A stretch of DNA of 57,638 bases from Cytophagales bacterium (GTDB lineage Bacteria > Bacteroidota > Bacteroidia > Cytophagales > 172606-1). Made by a program: the position numbers and the translations under genes. Position 1 is the first letter of the stretch; every line of letters begins with the position of its first letter. The stretch lies in NCBI GenBank assembly GCA_030448185.1, contig JAUJNL010000038.1, forward strand, positions 1-57,638, read 5' to 3'. This document shows positions 47,810-57,120 of the stretch, piece after piece. The notes below the pieces were generated by a model, which worked only from the letters and a program-made list of their open reading frames with translations, searched no databases and was not told the DNA's origin.

Positions 47810-50800
47810 ATGCGAGAAAGATTTACGAAAAGAACCGAACGGCCGGGCCCCGGACTGGTTCCGAAAAAGCAATTCATACTTTGCCTGGCTTTGCTGCTGG
47901 CTCCGCTGTACACGGTATTGGCCCAGCAGCAGATCTCCGGCAAAGTGGTAACCGCTACGGATGGAACTGGCCTTCCCGGCGTGAACGTAACTGTAAAGGG
48001 AACCACAACCGGTACCACCACTGGCGAGGACGGTACATACCGACTCTCTCTCAATCAGGGGAGTAACGCCGTACTGGTATTCAGTTTTGTGGGGTACACA
48101 TCAGAAGAAGTTGTGGTGGGCAACCAATCCGTGATTAACGTAACGTTGGCGGAAGACATCAATACGTTGCGGGAAGTAGTGGATTTACTTCGCTGGGTAT
48201 TGAACGCGAAAAGGCCTCGCTGGGCTACGCGACACAATCAGTCAGCGGCGAAGCGCTTACAACGGCTCGCGAAGTGAACGTAATTAACTCCCTGCAGGGC
48301 CGGGTAGCCGGGATGCAGATTTCCCAGTCGGCCACCGGCGTCGGCGGCTCTTCCCGCGTAATTTTGCGCGGCGTCAGCTCACTGACCGGGACCGATAACC
48401 GCGCCCTGATTGTAGTGGACGGTATTCCCATGGACGATACCAACAACCGTACACCGGGTCGCTTCAGGCATTGATTACGGGTCCGGTATTTCTACTATCA
48501 ATCCCGATGATATTGAGTCCATTGATGTGCTGAAAGGCCCTAATGCCGCCGCCCTGTACGGAGAAAGAGCCGCGGCGGGAGTCGTTATGATTACCACCAA
48601 AAAAGGGTCGGTCCGGAAAGGGTTGGGCGTTACCTGGAATTCCAATGTTACGCTTGAAACCCCGCTGGTGCTGCCTGAATTTCAGAATGATACGGCCAGG
48701 GCGTTGGCGGCCAGCTGCCCGTAGGGACGGATGGCGTGCTGTTATTCCCCGTAACATCGAATCTAGCTGGGGGCCCCCGCAGAGGCCAGCTGGTACGGGA
48801 CTGGACGGGGCAGGTACAGCCTATTCGCCGCAGCCGGACAACATCAAGGACTTTTTTCGCACCGGCGTACCTTCACCAACACGGTAGGCGTAACGGGCGG
48901 CAACGAAAAAGGCTACTATGCGCCTTTCGCTCTCCGGCGAATAACAAAGGCATTCTGCCCAGCAGTAGCCTCGACCGGCTGATCGTCAACCTGCGCACCA
49001 CCGCTAACATCACCGATAAGCTGTCGGCTGACGCCAAGATTACCTACACTCGGCAAAGTTCGTTTAACCAGCCCCAATCTTACCGACAATCCCGACAACC
49101 CGGTGTACGGATTCTCTTCATGCCCGCAGCATCCGCCTCGACGACCTGCGTACGTACGAAGATCACTCGGCAACCCGGTTACCTGGGCACAGACTGGCAC
49201 CGACCCGTCGAACGGCTTCCTGACCAGCCGCCGTCAGAATCCCTTCTGGTCAGTTTACAAGAATACGAACGAAGACGTGATGAACCGGCTGATGGGCTTT
49301 GTGCTGCTGAAGTACAATTTTACGAGCTGGCTGAGCCTGCAGGGCCGCGTGGGCACGGATTACTACACCCAGCGGATCGAGGAACGCACTGCCACCCGAA
49401 CCCTCTTTGAAAGTTCCCCGTGACCGGGCCAAATACGTGCTGACTACGCACAACGTACAGGAAACCAACGCCGACTTCCTGCTGGCTGCCAACGGTCGGA
49501 TCTTCCCCAATCTGGGAATTAGCGGCACCTTTGGGGGCAACATCCGTTACCGGAAAAATGAAGAGGTGGGCGCGCAGACTTCGGGCCTGAACATTCCCAA
49601 CCTGTTTACTATTTCCAACGGGGCGGCCCAAGTGCCACTGTACGGTATCCTGGAATTACAGACCAACTCGCTGTACGCCGCCGCAGTTGAACTACCACGA
49701 TTACTCTCTACCTGGACCTGACCGCCCGGAATGACTGGGCATCCACGTTACCCCGCGAGAACTGGTCTTATTTCTACCCATCTGCCAACTTAAGCTTTGT
49801 GCTGACGGATGCTTTTGACCTGAAATCCCGCCGCTCAGCTTCGCCAAACTCCGGGCATCAGTGGCGCAGGTCGGTGGGGCCGCCCAGCCGTACCAGCTAG
49901 ACCTGAATTACATCCTCGGATTACCACACGCTGGTCAGGGCACGTCAACCATCCGGACCCAATTGCCCCTGGCCGGGCTGAAGCCGCAGATTACACAGGC
50001 CATTGAGTTTGGCGGTGATATCCACTTCCTACAGGACAAAATCGGCTTGGATGTGGCCTGGTATAAGAAGAATACCTTTAACCAAATATTTACGCCCCCC
50101 GTTAGTGCCACCTCAGGCTTTACGAGCACCGTAATCAATGCTGGTAATGTGCAATGCCGGGGTGGAAGTGATGCTGAACCTCAATCCGGTTCGTGTGGAA
50201 AACAGTTTCCGCTGGGACGTCTCCCTTAACTGGGCGCGTAACCGTTCCAAAATCGTTTCTACCGGCAGCGGCGTAGATAACTTCTTCATTGGCAACGACC
50301 GTAACGTAACGGTGGCGGCTACTCCGGACCGTCCGTTCGGCGATTTCCGCGGACGCGGTTTCAAACGGAACCCCGACGGACAGATTATTGTGGACGCGCA
50401 AGGACTGCCACTCATCGCTACCCAGGATGTGGTGATTGGCAACTACCTGCCTGACTGGTTTGGCGGCATCAACAACGTACTCACTTACAAGGGCTTCCGC
50501 TTGAACTTCCTGTTTGATATGCGCAAGGGTGGCGATATTCTTTCGCTTTCCATATATATGCTTCGGAAAACGGCAATGCAAAGGCAACCCTGGCTGGCCG
50601 GGCCGATTGGTATGCCGGTACGGGTGGTATCCTGGTGGACGGCGTAGTGCAGAATGCAGACTGGCACTTTTACCAAAACGCCACCTATGTGGACCCCGAA
50701 GCGTACTGGCGCGGATTGCTACCCAGAACGGCGCCGTGGCCGGCTTTCGTGTACAGTGGTACTTTCATCAAATTCCGGGAGTTTTCCTTCGGCTACGTTC

Positions 50801-51000
50801 TCCCGCGCAGTTGAAAAAGCTGCCGGTTTCCGCACTGACCTTATCGCTGGTGGGCCGCAACCTGGCGCTGTTGCGCAAGCCTTACCCCCGGTTTTGATCC
50901 GGACGTGGCCGGTTATAACAACACCAACGTGCAGGGTATAGAATCGGCTTCCTTCCCCAGCACGAGAAGCTACGGAATCAACCTGAATGTGAGCTTTTAG
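47810..51000 (+). CDS. SusC/RagA-family TonB-linked outer-membrane protein, many frameshifts
   Basis: This is an oligosaccharide-specific SusC transporter of about 1050 codons. ATG 47810 leads to a signal peptide ([18 protein letters not shown]), a CarboxypepD_reg domain ([34 protein letters not shown]) and the plug ([52 protein letters not shown]). The barrel runs through [40 protein letters not shown] and [10 protein letters not shown], ending with Phe at 51000. At least ten indels, many in homopolymers, scatter it across all frames. The order of motifs is complete and no large segment is obviously missing, so the gene is probably functional. The partner SusD gene begins 92 nt later. Confidence 0.9.
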
Positions 51001-51091
51001 GGCGTACGAAAAACCAGTACCGGGTGATGAATGCCACATAGCTGCTTACTGGAATACCCAAATCCTGAAAACTGATTTTAAATCGACAATA

Positions 51092-52552
51092 ATGAAAATA
51101 GCCAGATATATCGCCCCTGGGTCTGCTGCTGGCGGGTTCAGGTTGCACCGATAAGTTTGAAGAAATGAACAAGGACCCCCGGACGGCTACTGCCATTGAG
51201 CCTAACCTGCTCTTTACGGGGGCATTGCGGGGCGGTACCCTCAACTGGGATCTCTACCAGATCGGGCAAAACCTGCACGCCGACATGTATGCGCAGTATT
51301 TTGCCAACAACGCACCCGGTTTTCAGACCGACCGGTACGAATCCAACCCGGCGTGGATCGCCACGTACTGGAATAGCTACTATTCAACTTTGCCAATATC
51401 GAATACCCAGGAGGCAATCCGGATTGCGGGACAGGACCCGCTGGCGGTGAATAAGGTGGCCCAGGCCCGCATCTGGCGGGTGTGGTTGTTCACCGCGTCA
51501 CCGATTACTGGGGAGATGTACCTTACTCCGAAGCGGCGGGGCGCTGAACGGCAACATCACCCCCAGGTATGACCCGCAGGAAGAAATTTACGCGGACATG
51601 CTCAACGAACTGAAGGAAGCCGTCTCGCAGATTGACCCGGCAGCGCCGTCCCGATACGGCGCTGCCGACATTCTCTACAACGACAACCTCGACCGCTGGC
51701 GCAAGTTTGCCAATTCCCTGCGTTTACGACTGGCCACTCGGATCTCCAACGCCAACCCTGAGCTGTCCCGGCAGGTGGTTACCGGGTGATGACGCAGAAC
51801 CAGTTGATTGCCAGCAATGACGAAGACGCCCGCATGGTTACGTTCCCCACCGGGCAGTTCATCAACCGGAACCCGCTGGCCATCCTGTTCAACTTCAACG
51901 AGTTCCGGGTGAGTAAAACGATGGTAGATTTGCTGAGCAACCTCAATGATCCTCGCCTGCCGGTGTACGCCGCACCCGTAGCCAGTTCGAATCCGCCGGT
52001 GTACCGCGGATTGCAGAACAGGCCTGAACGCCATTGCAATTGGGACAGCCGGAAAATGCGGGCCAACTTCTCCAACATGGGCGAGACCATTTCGGGCCGA
52101 AGGCGCCCCGATTGATATATTGACTTATCCGGAAGTGCTATTCCTGCGGGCCGAAGCAGCCCTGAAAGGCTGGGGGCCGGGCAATGCCTAAAGATTTTAT
52201 GAAGCAGGCATCCGGGCCTCCATGAGCCGGCGCGGGGTCACCAACACCGAGACCATCAACAATTACCTGGCCCAACCGGCCGTAGCCTTCGCTGGGTCGC
52301 TGGAGCAGATCATTACCCAGAAGTGGTTGGCCTGTATCCCAATGGCATAGAGGCGTGGGCGGAGTACCGCCACACGGGTTTTCCACGTTTGCTGCCCATC
52401 CTAACCCCGGCGAGACTAACGGGCAGGTGCCTAACCGCGTACGTTACCCGGCCGCTGAGCAGACGTTGAACAAGAGAAACTACGAGGCGGCAGTGTCGCG
52501 GCAAGGACCCGACCTGACCATTACGAAAGTCTGGTGGGACAAAAGACCCTAA
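51092..52552 (+). CDS. SusD/RagB-family glycan-binding lipoprotein (SusD-like_2), frameshifted
   Basis: This is an outer-membrane lipoprotein lid for the SusC transporter. ATG 51092 gives MKIARYI and, after an indel, the lipobox LAGSGCTDKFEEMNKDPRTA. Conserved helices (ANSLRLRLATRISNANPELS, YPEVLFLRAEAALKGWG, YNDNLDRWRKF) and late motifs (SLEQIITQKW, GIEAWAEYRHTGFPRLLP, VPNRVRYPAAEQTLNK) match the SusD-like_2 family (PF12771). About 480 codons, stop at 52552. Indels near 51110, 51500, 51785, 52020-52090 and 52325 break the frame. It is typed as SusD-like_2 because of the MNKDP and VRYPAAEQ signatures. The symporter gene follows 94 nt downstream. Confidence 0.9.
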
Positions 52553-52645
52553 ACCAGAAGCGGGCGGGCATCCGTTTTCTTGGGTGCTTGCCCGTACTTT
52601 CACCCGCTTTTATGCGCATCTTCACCTCTTTACTCCCGCTGCTCA

Positions 52646-54544
52646 GTGTCCATCAGCCTCCTCGACATCATCATTATTCTCGCCTACCTGGCCGGGATTC
52701 TGTTTCTGGGCTTTTACATTTCCCGGAAAGCATCCAAAGACCTGCAATCCTACTTCCTGGGCGGCAACCAACTGAAGTGGTACTACCTGGGCCTGAGCAA
52801 CGCCTCGGGCATGTTCGACATCTCGGGCACCATGTGGACGGTCAGCATCCTGTTCATCTACGGCCTCAAAAGCGCCTGGATTCCTTGGCTGTGGCCCGTC
52901 TGGAACCAGGTCTTCATCTTTGTGTACCTGGCTATCTGGATGCGCCGCTCCAACACCATGACCGGCGCCCAGTGGATCACCTTCCGCTTCGGCGAAGGAA
53001 GGGGGGCCAAGCTTTCGCACATCATCATCGTCATCTTTGCCGTGGTCAGCGTAATCGGCTTCATTGCGTATTTCTTCGAAGGGATCGGCAAGTACTGCAC
53101 CTCCATCCTGCCCTGGGACCTGAGCCTGCAGATCGGGCCGTACCTGCTGTCGTCGGAGCGGTCTTACGCGTTGATTATCTGCCTGATTACGACGGTGTAC
53201 ACCGTAAAGGGCGGCATGTACAGCGTGGTGGCCACTGAGATCCTGCAATTTTTCATCATGACCCTTTCCTGCCTGGTGATCGGCTACATCGCCTATAATT
53301 CGGTAACCGCCGAACAAATTAACGCAGCCGTACCAGCCGGCTGGAAAGACTTGTTTTTCGGGTGGCGGCTCGACCTGGACTGGTCAGCTACCCAAGTGCC
53401 GAACGTAAACGACAAGATCGCTTCCGACGGCTTCGAGCTGTTTGGAGCCTTGTTCATGATGATGCTCTTCAAGGGCATATTCGCTTCGCTGGCCGGCCCG
53501 GTGCCTAGCTACGACATGCAGCGGGTACTGGCAGCGCGTACGCCCTCCGAAGCCGCTAAGATGAGCTTCAGCACGATCTGGGTCATGTACATCCCGCGGT
53601 ACCTGATGGTGGCGGCCTTTGCCGTGCTGGCGCTGGTGTACTTGGGCCCCGAGCTGGGCAAAATGGGTGCGGCGATTGACTTTGAAAAAATACTGCCCCT
53701 GGCAATCAACCAATTCGTGCCGTCCGGTTTCCGGGGGCTGATGCTGGCGGGCTTCCTGGCCGCTTTTATGGGCACCTTTTCGGCATTCGTCAACGCGGCT
53801 CCGGCCTATATCGTCAACGACATTTACAAGAAATACATCAACCCGGTGGCCCCGGAGCGGAAGTACATCCGCCTCAGCATCATTTCTTCGGTATTGCTGG
53901 TGGTGGTGGGCATTATATTCGGGTTCAATGCCGCCTCGCTCAACAAACTTACCCTCTGGATTACCTCGGCGCTATACGGCGGCTACGTGTCGGCCAACAT
54001 GCTCAAGTGGGTCTGGTGGCGGTTTAACGGCCTGGGGTACTTCTGGGGCATGCTGTTCGGACTGATTGCTTCCACCGTCAAGCTGTTTGTATTTCCGGAA
54101 ATCGTGGACATCTATGTGTTCCCGCTGATACTGGCTTTCTCCATGCTTGGCTGCCTGCTAGGCACCTTCATTACGCCCCTGGAAAACCGCGAGGCCGTGA
54201 AGAACTTCTACAAACAAACCCGCCCATGGGGTTTCTGGGGACCGATCAAGCGGGAAGTGATGCAGGAAGACCCGAACTTTGTGCCCAACCGCGACCTGAA
54301 GCGGGACACCGTCAACATACTGGCCGGCATCGTCTGGCAGTTTGCACAGGTGGTGATCCCCATCTACTTCATGATCCGCGAAAACGGACAGATGCTCATT
54401 TGGATTGTCCTGCTTATCGTTACCAGCTGGTGGCTGAAAAAGAACTGGTGGGACCGGCTGCACGAGGCCGACGGTGACTGGGAGAAGACAACCTTTGCGG
54501 AGGCCCGTTCCGAAGCGGTGAAAAAGGGCGCCGTTGCCCGGTAG
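52646..54544 (+). CDS. Sodium:solute symporter (SSS family)
   Basis: This is an inner-membrane Na+-coupled sugar symporter of about 632 residues with 13-14 transmembrane helices. Motifs seen are AYLAGILFLGFYISRKASKD, then YFLGGNQLKWYYLGLSNASG, GTMWTVSILFIYGL, TTVYTVKGGMYSVVATEI and LMLAGFLAAFMGTFSAFVNA (the Na+-site region). The C-terminal extension is long and charged. The start is uncertain: GTG 52646 (MSISLLDIII) is my choice, since upstream codons (from TTG 52580) do not look like the family and ATG 52613 lies in another frame. It is perfectly open, in contrast to SusCD just upstream. It probably takes up the sugar released after SusCD import. DUF4434 follows by 36 nt. Confidence 0.9.
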   Translation: MSISLLDIIIILAYLAGILFLGFYISRKASKDLQSYFLGGNQLKWYYLGLSNASGMFDISGTMWTVSILFIYGLKSAWIPWLWPVWNQVFIFVYLAIWMRRSNTMTGAQWITFRFGEGRGAKLSHIIIVIFAVVSVIGFIAYFFEGIGKYCTSILPWDLSLQIGPYLLSSERSYALIICLITTVYTVKGGMYSVVATEILQFFIMTLSCLVIGYIAYNSVTAEQINAAVPAGWKDLFFGWRLDLDWSATQVPNVNDKIASDGFELFGALFMMMLFKGIFASLAGPVPSYDMQRVLAARTPSEAAKMSFSTIWVMYIPRYLMVAAFAVLALVYLGPELGKMGAAIDFEKILPLAINQFVPSGFRGLMLAGFLAAFMGTFSAFVNAAPAYIVNDIYKKYINPVAPERKYIRLSIISSVLLVVVGIIFGFNAASLNKLTLWITSALYGGYVSANMLKWVWWRFNGLGYFWGMLFGLIASTVKLFVFPEIVDIYVFPLILAFSMLGCLLGTFITPLENREAVKNFYKQTRPWGFWGPIKREVMQEDPNFVPNRDLKRDTVNILAGIVWQFAQVVIPIYFMIRENGQMLIWIVLLIVTSWWLKKNWWDRLHEADGDWEKTTFAEARSEAVKKGAVAR

Positions 54545-54579
54545 GGGAGCGTGGTTACGCTAAACGATTACGCGCATTC

Positions 54580-55524
54580 ATGAAAATAACCGGCACTTTT
54601 CTAGACGAAATCTCGCACGACATTCCCCACCAGAACTGGGGCCGCCACGAGTGGGACCAGGACTTCGGATACATGAAAGCGGTGGGCATCGACACGGTGA
54701 TCCTGATCCGGAGCGGCTACCGGCGGTTCATTACCTACCCGTCGGCGTACCTGCAAAAAAAGTTCGGCTGCTACGCCCCGCCAACCGACCTGGCGGCCAT
54801 GTTTCTAGAACTGGCCCAGAAGCACGGCATGAAGTTTTACTTCGGCCTCTACGACAGCGGCCACTACTGGGACACCGGCGACCTGACCCACGAAATAGAA
54901 GCCAACCGGTTTGTGATTGACGAGGTGTGGCGGCAGTACGGGCACTACCAAAGCTTCGGCGGCTGGTACCTGAGCATGGAGATCAGCCGCCGGACCAAGG
55001 GCGCCACCGACGCCTTTCGTACGCTGGGCTTGCAGTGCAAAGCCGTGAGCGGCGGACTGCCCACTTTTATTTCGCCCTGGATTGACGGCAAAAAGGCCGT
55101 AATGGCGGCCTCCTCCCAGCTATCCAAGGAAGACTCCGTTTCTCTGCGGGAGCACGAAGCGGAGTGGGGCGAGATATTCGCCGGAATTCAAGGGGCGGTG
55201 GATGCCGTAGCCTTCCAGGACGGCCACGTCGAGTACCATGAACTGCCGGACTTTTTTGCCGTCAACAAGCGGCTGGCCGACCGCTACGGCATGCAGTGCT
55301 GGACCAACGCCGAATCGTTTGACCGCGACATGCCCATTAAGTTCCTGCCCATCAAGTTTGAGAAGCTGCGCCTGAAGCTGGAAGCGGCCCGGCGGGCGGG
55401 CTACGACAAGGCCATTACTTTCGAGTTTTCGCACTTCATGAGCCCGCAGTCCGCCTACCGGCAGGCCGGGCACCTCTACAACCGCTACCGGGAATACGTA
55501 AGCCAACTCGAAATGGACAATTGA
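54580..55524 (+). CDS. DUF4434-domain protein (TIM-barrel, glycosidase-like)
   Basis: This is a 314-aa protein from ATG 54580 with the whole-length pattern of DUF4434 (PF14488). It shows KITGTFLDEISHDIPHQNWG, then VGIDTVILIRSGYRRFITYP, GMKFYFGLYDSG, SFGGWYLSMEISRRT and a conserved DAVAFQDGHVEYHELPDFF. The fold is predicted as a (beta/alpha)8 barrel related to clan A glycosidases, but no activity has been established for the family as far as I know. Acidic residues at the ends of strands (YLSMEI, FQDGH, FEFSH) are candidate catalytic residues. No signal peptide is visible, so it is probably cytosolic. It overlaps by 4 nt an open frame leading into the epimerase gene, which suggests tight co-expression. 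Confidence 0.87.
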   Translation: MKITGTFLDEISHDIPHQNWGRHEWDQDFGYMKAVGIDTVILIRSGYRRFITYPSAYLQKKFGCYAPPTDLAAMFLELAQKHGMKFYFGLYDSGHYWDTGDLTHEIEANRFVIDEVWRQYGHYQSFGGWYLSMEISRRTKGATDAFRTLGLQCKAVSGGLPTFISPWIDGKKAVMAASSQLSKEDSVSLREHEAEWGEIFAGIQGAVDAVAFQDGHVEYHELPDFFAVNKRLADRYGMQCWTNAESFDRDMPIKFLPIKFEKLRLKLEAARRAGYDKAITFEFSHFMSPQSAYRQAGHLYNRYREYVSQLEMDN

Positions 55525-55580
55525 AAATTCGGGGCATTCTCCCCGGGATTCGAAAAAATCAACAATACCAATACAAGTAT

Positions 55581-56780
55581 ATGAAACAGTATACCCAATT
55601 ATACAAGCAGGAACTCCTCCAGAACATCATTCCCTTCTGGATGCAACATTCACCCGACCGGGAGCACGGCGGATTCTTTACCTGCCTTGACCGGTACGGC
55701 AACGTGTTCGATACCGATAAATTCATGTGGTTGCAGGGACGGCAGGTGTGGCTCTTTTCCATGTTGTGCGACCGGGTGGAAATGCGGCAGGAGTGGCTGG
55801 ACGTGGCCCGGCACGGAGCCGATTTCCTCGAAAAACACGGCCGGGACGCGCAGGGAGACTGGTACTTCTCGCTCAACCGTCAGGGGCAACCTCTCGTGCA
55901 GCCTTACAATATTTTCTCCGATTGTTTTGCGGCCATGGGCTTCGGGGTCCTTTGCAAGGTGCAGCCCGACGAAAAATACGCGGAAATAGCCCGCGCTACT
56001 TTCCATAATATCCTGACCAGACGTAACAACCCGAAGGGGAAATACAGCAAAGCCTACCCCGGCACGAGAAGCCTCAAAAACTTCGCCCTGCCTATGATTC
56101 TCTGCAACCTGTCGCTGGAGCTGGAACACATTCTCGACAAAGCGGTGGTTGACAACCTGATTGCGGAGGTTATCCACGAAGTGATGGAGGTATTTTACCA
56201 GGAAGACCTCGGGCTGATCCTCGAAAACGTGTACGAAGACGGTTCCTTTTCCGACTCTTTCGACGGCCGGCTGCTCAACCCCGGCCACAGCATTGAGGCC
56301 ATGTGGTTCATCATGGATCTCGGCGTGCGGCTGAATAACCGGAAACTGATTAATAAAGCCGTTGACATTGCCTTGCGTACCCTCCAGTACGGCTGGGACG
56401 AGGATTTTGGGGGCGTTTTTTACTTTATGGACAGCAAAGGACATCCCCCGCAACAACTGGAGTGGGACCAGAAGCTGTGGTGGGTGCACGTAGAAACCCT
56501 GGTGTGCCTGGCCAAGGCCTACCAATTGACTGGGCGGGAGGCGTGCAGGCAGTGGTTTGAAAGAGTACATGCCTACACCTGGAAGTACTTCCGGGACGAC
56601 GCCTATGGGGAATGGTTCGGGTACCTGAACCGCCGCGGCGAAGTACTGTTATCGCTGAAAGGGGGCAAGTGGAAAGGGTGCTTCCACATTCCGCGGGGCC
56701 TGTACCAGGTCTGGCAGACGCTGGAGAAGCTACCCCTGGCGACCGAAGCCACCCAGACCCAACCCGTCGACCTTAAGTAG
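55581..56780 (+). CDS. AGE-family sugar epimerase (N-acylglucosamine 2-epimerase-like)
   Basis: This is a cytosolic (alpha/alpha)6-barrel isomerase that inverts C2 of an aldose or N-acetylhexosamine. From ATG 55581 (MKQYTQLYKQ) the family's substrate residues appear as Arg54 and Trp57 in MWLQGRQVW, His236 and Glu239 in NPGHSIEAMWF, and His369 and Arg372 in CFHIPRGLYQVWQ. The frame is open further upstream to 55521, but that tail is not family-like. At 399 aa it is full length. It could act on N-acetylmannosamine/N-acetylglucosamine or on mannose/glucose or a cellobiose-type disaccharide; sequence alone does not separate these. It follows DUF4434 and the symporter, so it probably processes the imported sugar. 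Confidence 0.92.
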   Translation: MKQYTQLYKQELLQNIIPFWMQHSPDREHGGFFTCLDRYGNVFDTDKFMWLQGRQVWLFSMLCDRVEMRQEWLDVARHGADFLEKHGRDAQGDWYFSLNRQGQPLVQPYNIFSDCFAAMGFGVLCKVQPDEKYAEIARATFHNILTRRNNPKGKYSKAYPGTRSLKNFALPMILCNLSLELEHILDKAVVDNLIAEVIHEVMEVFYQEDLGLILENVYEDGSFSDSFDGRLLNPGHSIEAMWFIMDLGVRLNNRKLINKAVDIALRTLQYGWDEDFGGVFYFMDSKGHPPQQLEWDQKLWWVHVETLVCLAKAYQLTGREACRQWFERVHAYTWKYFRDDAYGEWFGYLNRRGEVLLSLKGGKWKGCFHIPRGLYQVWQTLEKLPLATEATQTQPVDLK

Positions 56781-56934
56781 TTGTTGGTTATTGGTTGTTC
56801 GTTGTTGGACGGTTACCACATTCATCATAAGGCTTTTAATAATAATCGTAACCCGAATGGATTCTGCCCGGGTACTTGCTTAATCGGCTATCTCAATACC
56901 TAATTACTCACTACCCAATACTTAATTCTCCCCC

Positions 56935-57100
56935 GTGTCCTTATTCCATATCTTCCTCCTGACCCTGTTGCTGGTCGTGAGCCTGGCCGTAAAGGGGCAG
57001 CCCAGGCCTGCCATTAAGGGCGTATGGCTTACCAACGTAGCCAGCCAGGCGATGGATTCCCGCGAAAACCTGCGGGAGGCCGTGCAACTTATCTACTATC
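56935..57100 (+). pseudogene. GHL10-family glycosyl hydrolase, N-terminal stub
   Basis: From GTG 56935 a signal peptide (HIFLLTLLLVVSLAVKGQ) is followed by the family opening PAIKGVWLTNVASQAMDSRE and NLREAVQL. This is the first beta-strand of glycosyl-hydrolase-like family 10 (PF02638). The family normally continues with ~300-450 residues of TIM barrel. Here the sequence turns into unrelated text after AVQL (about 57090). It is thus only a stub at the 3' end of the sugar-uptake locus, joined to a malectin-domain fragment. Confidence 0.75.
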
Positions 57101-57120
57101 TCATGCAAATGGATCAGCAT

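Noticed and set aside
52643..53317. Minus-strand open frame of 224 codons rich in His, Asp and Gly
   Set aside because: It is antisense to the well-supported sodium symporter gene in a GC-rich region, so it is a shadow.
55650..56570. Minus-strand open frame of 306 codons
   Set aside because: It is antisense to the AGE-family epimerase with all catalytic motifs on the plus strand.
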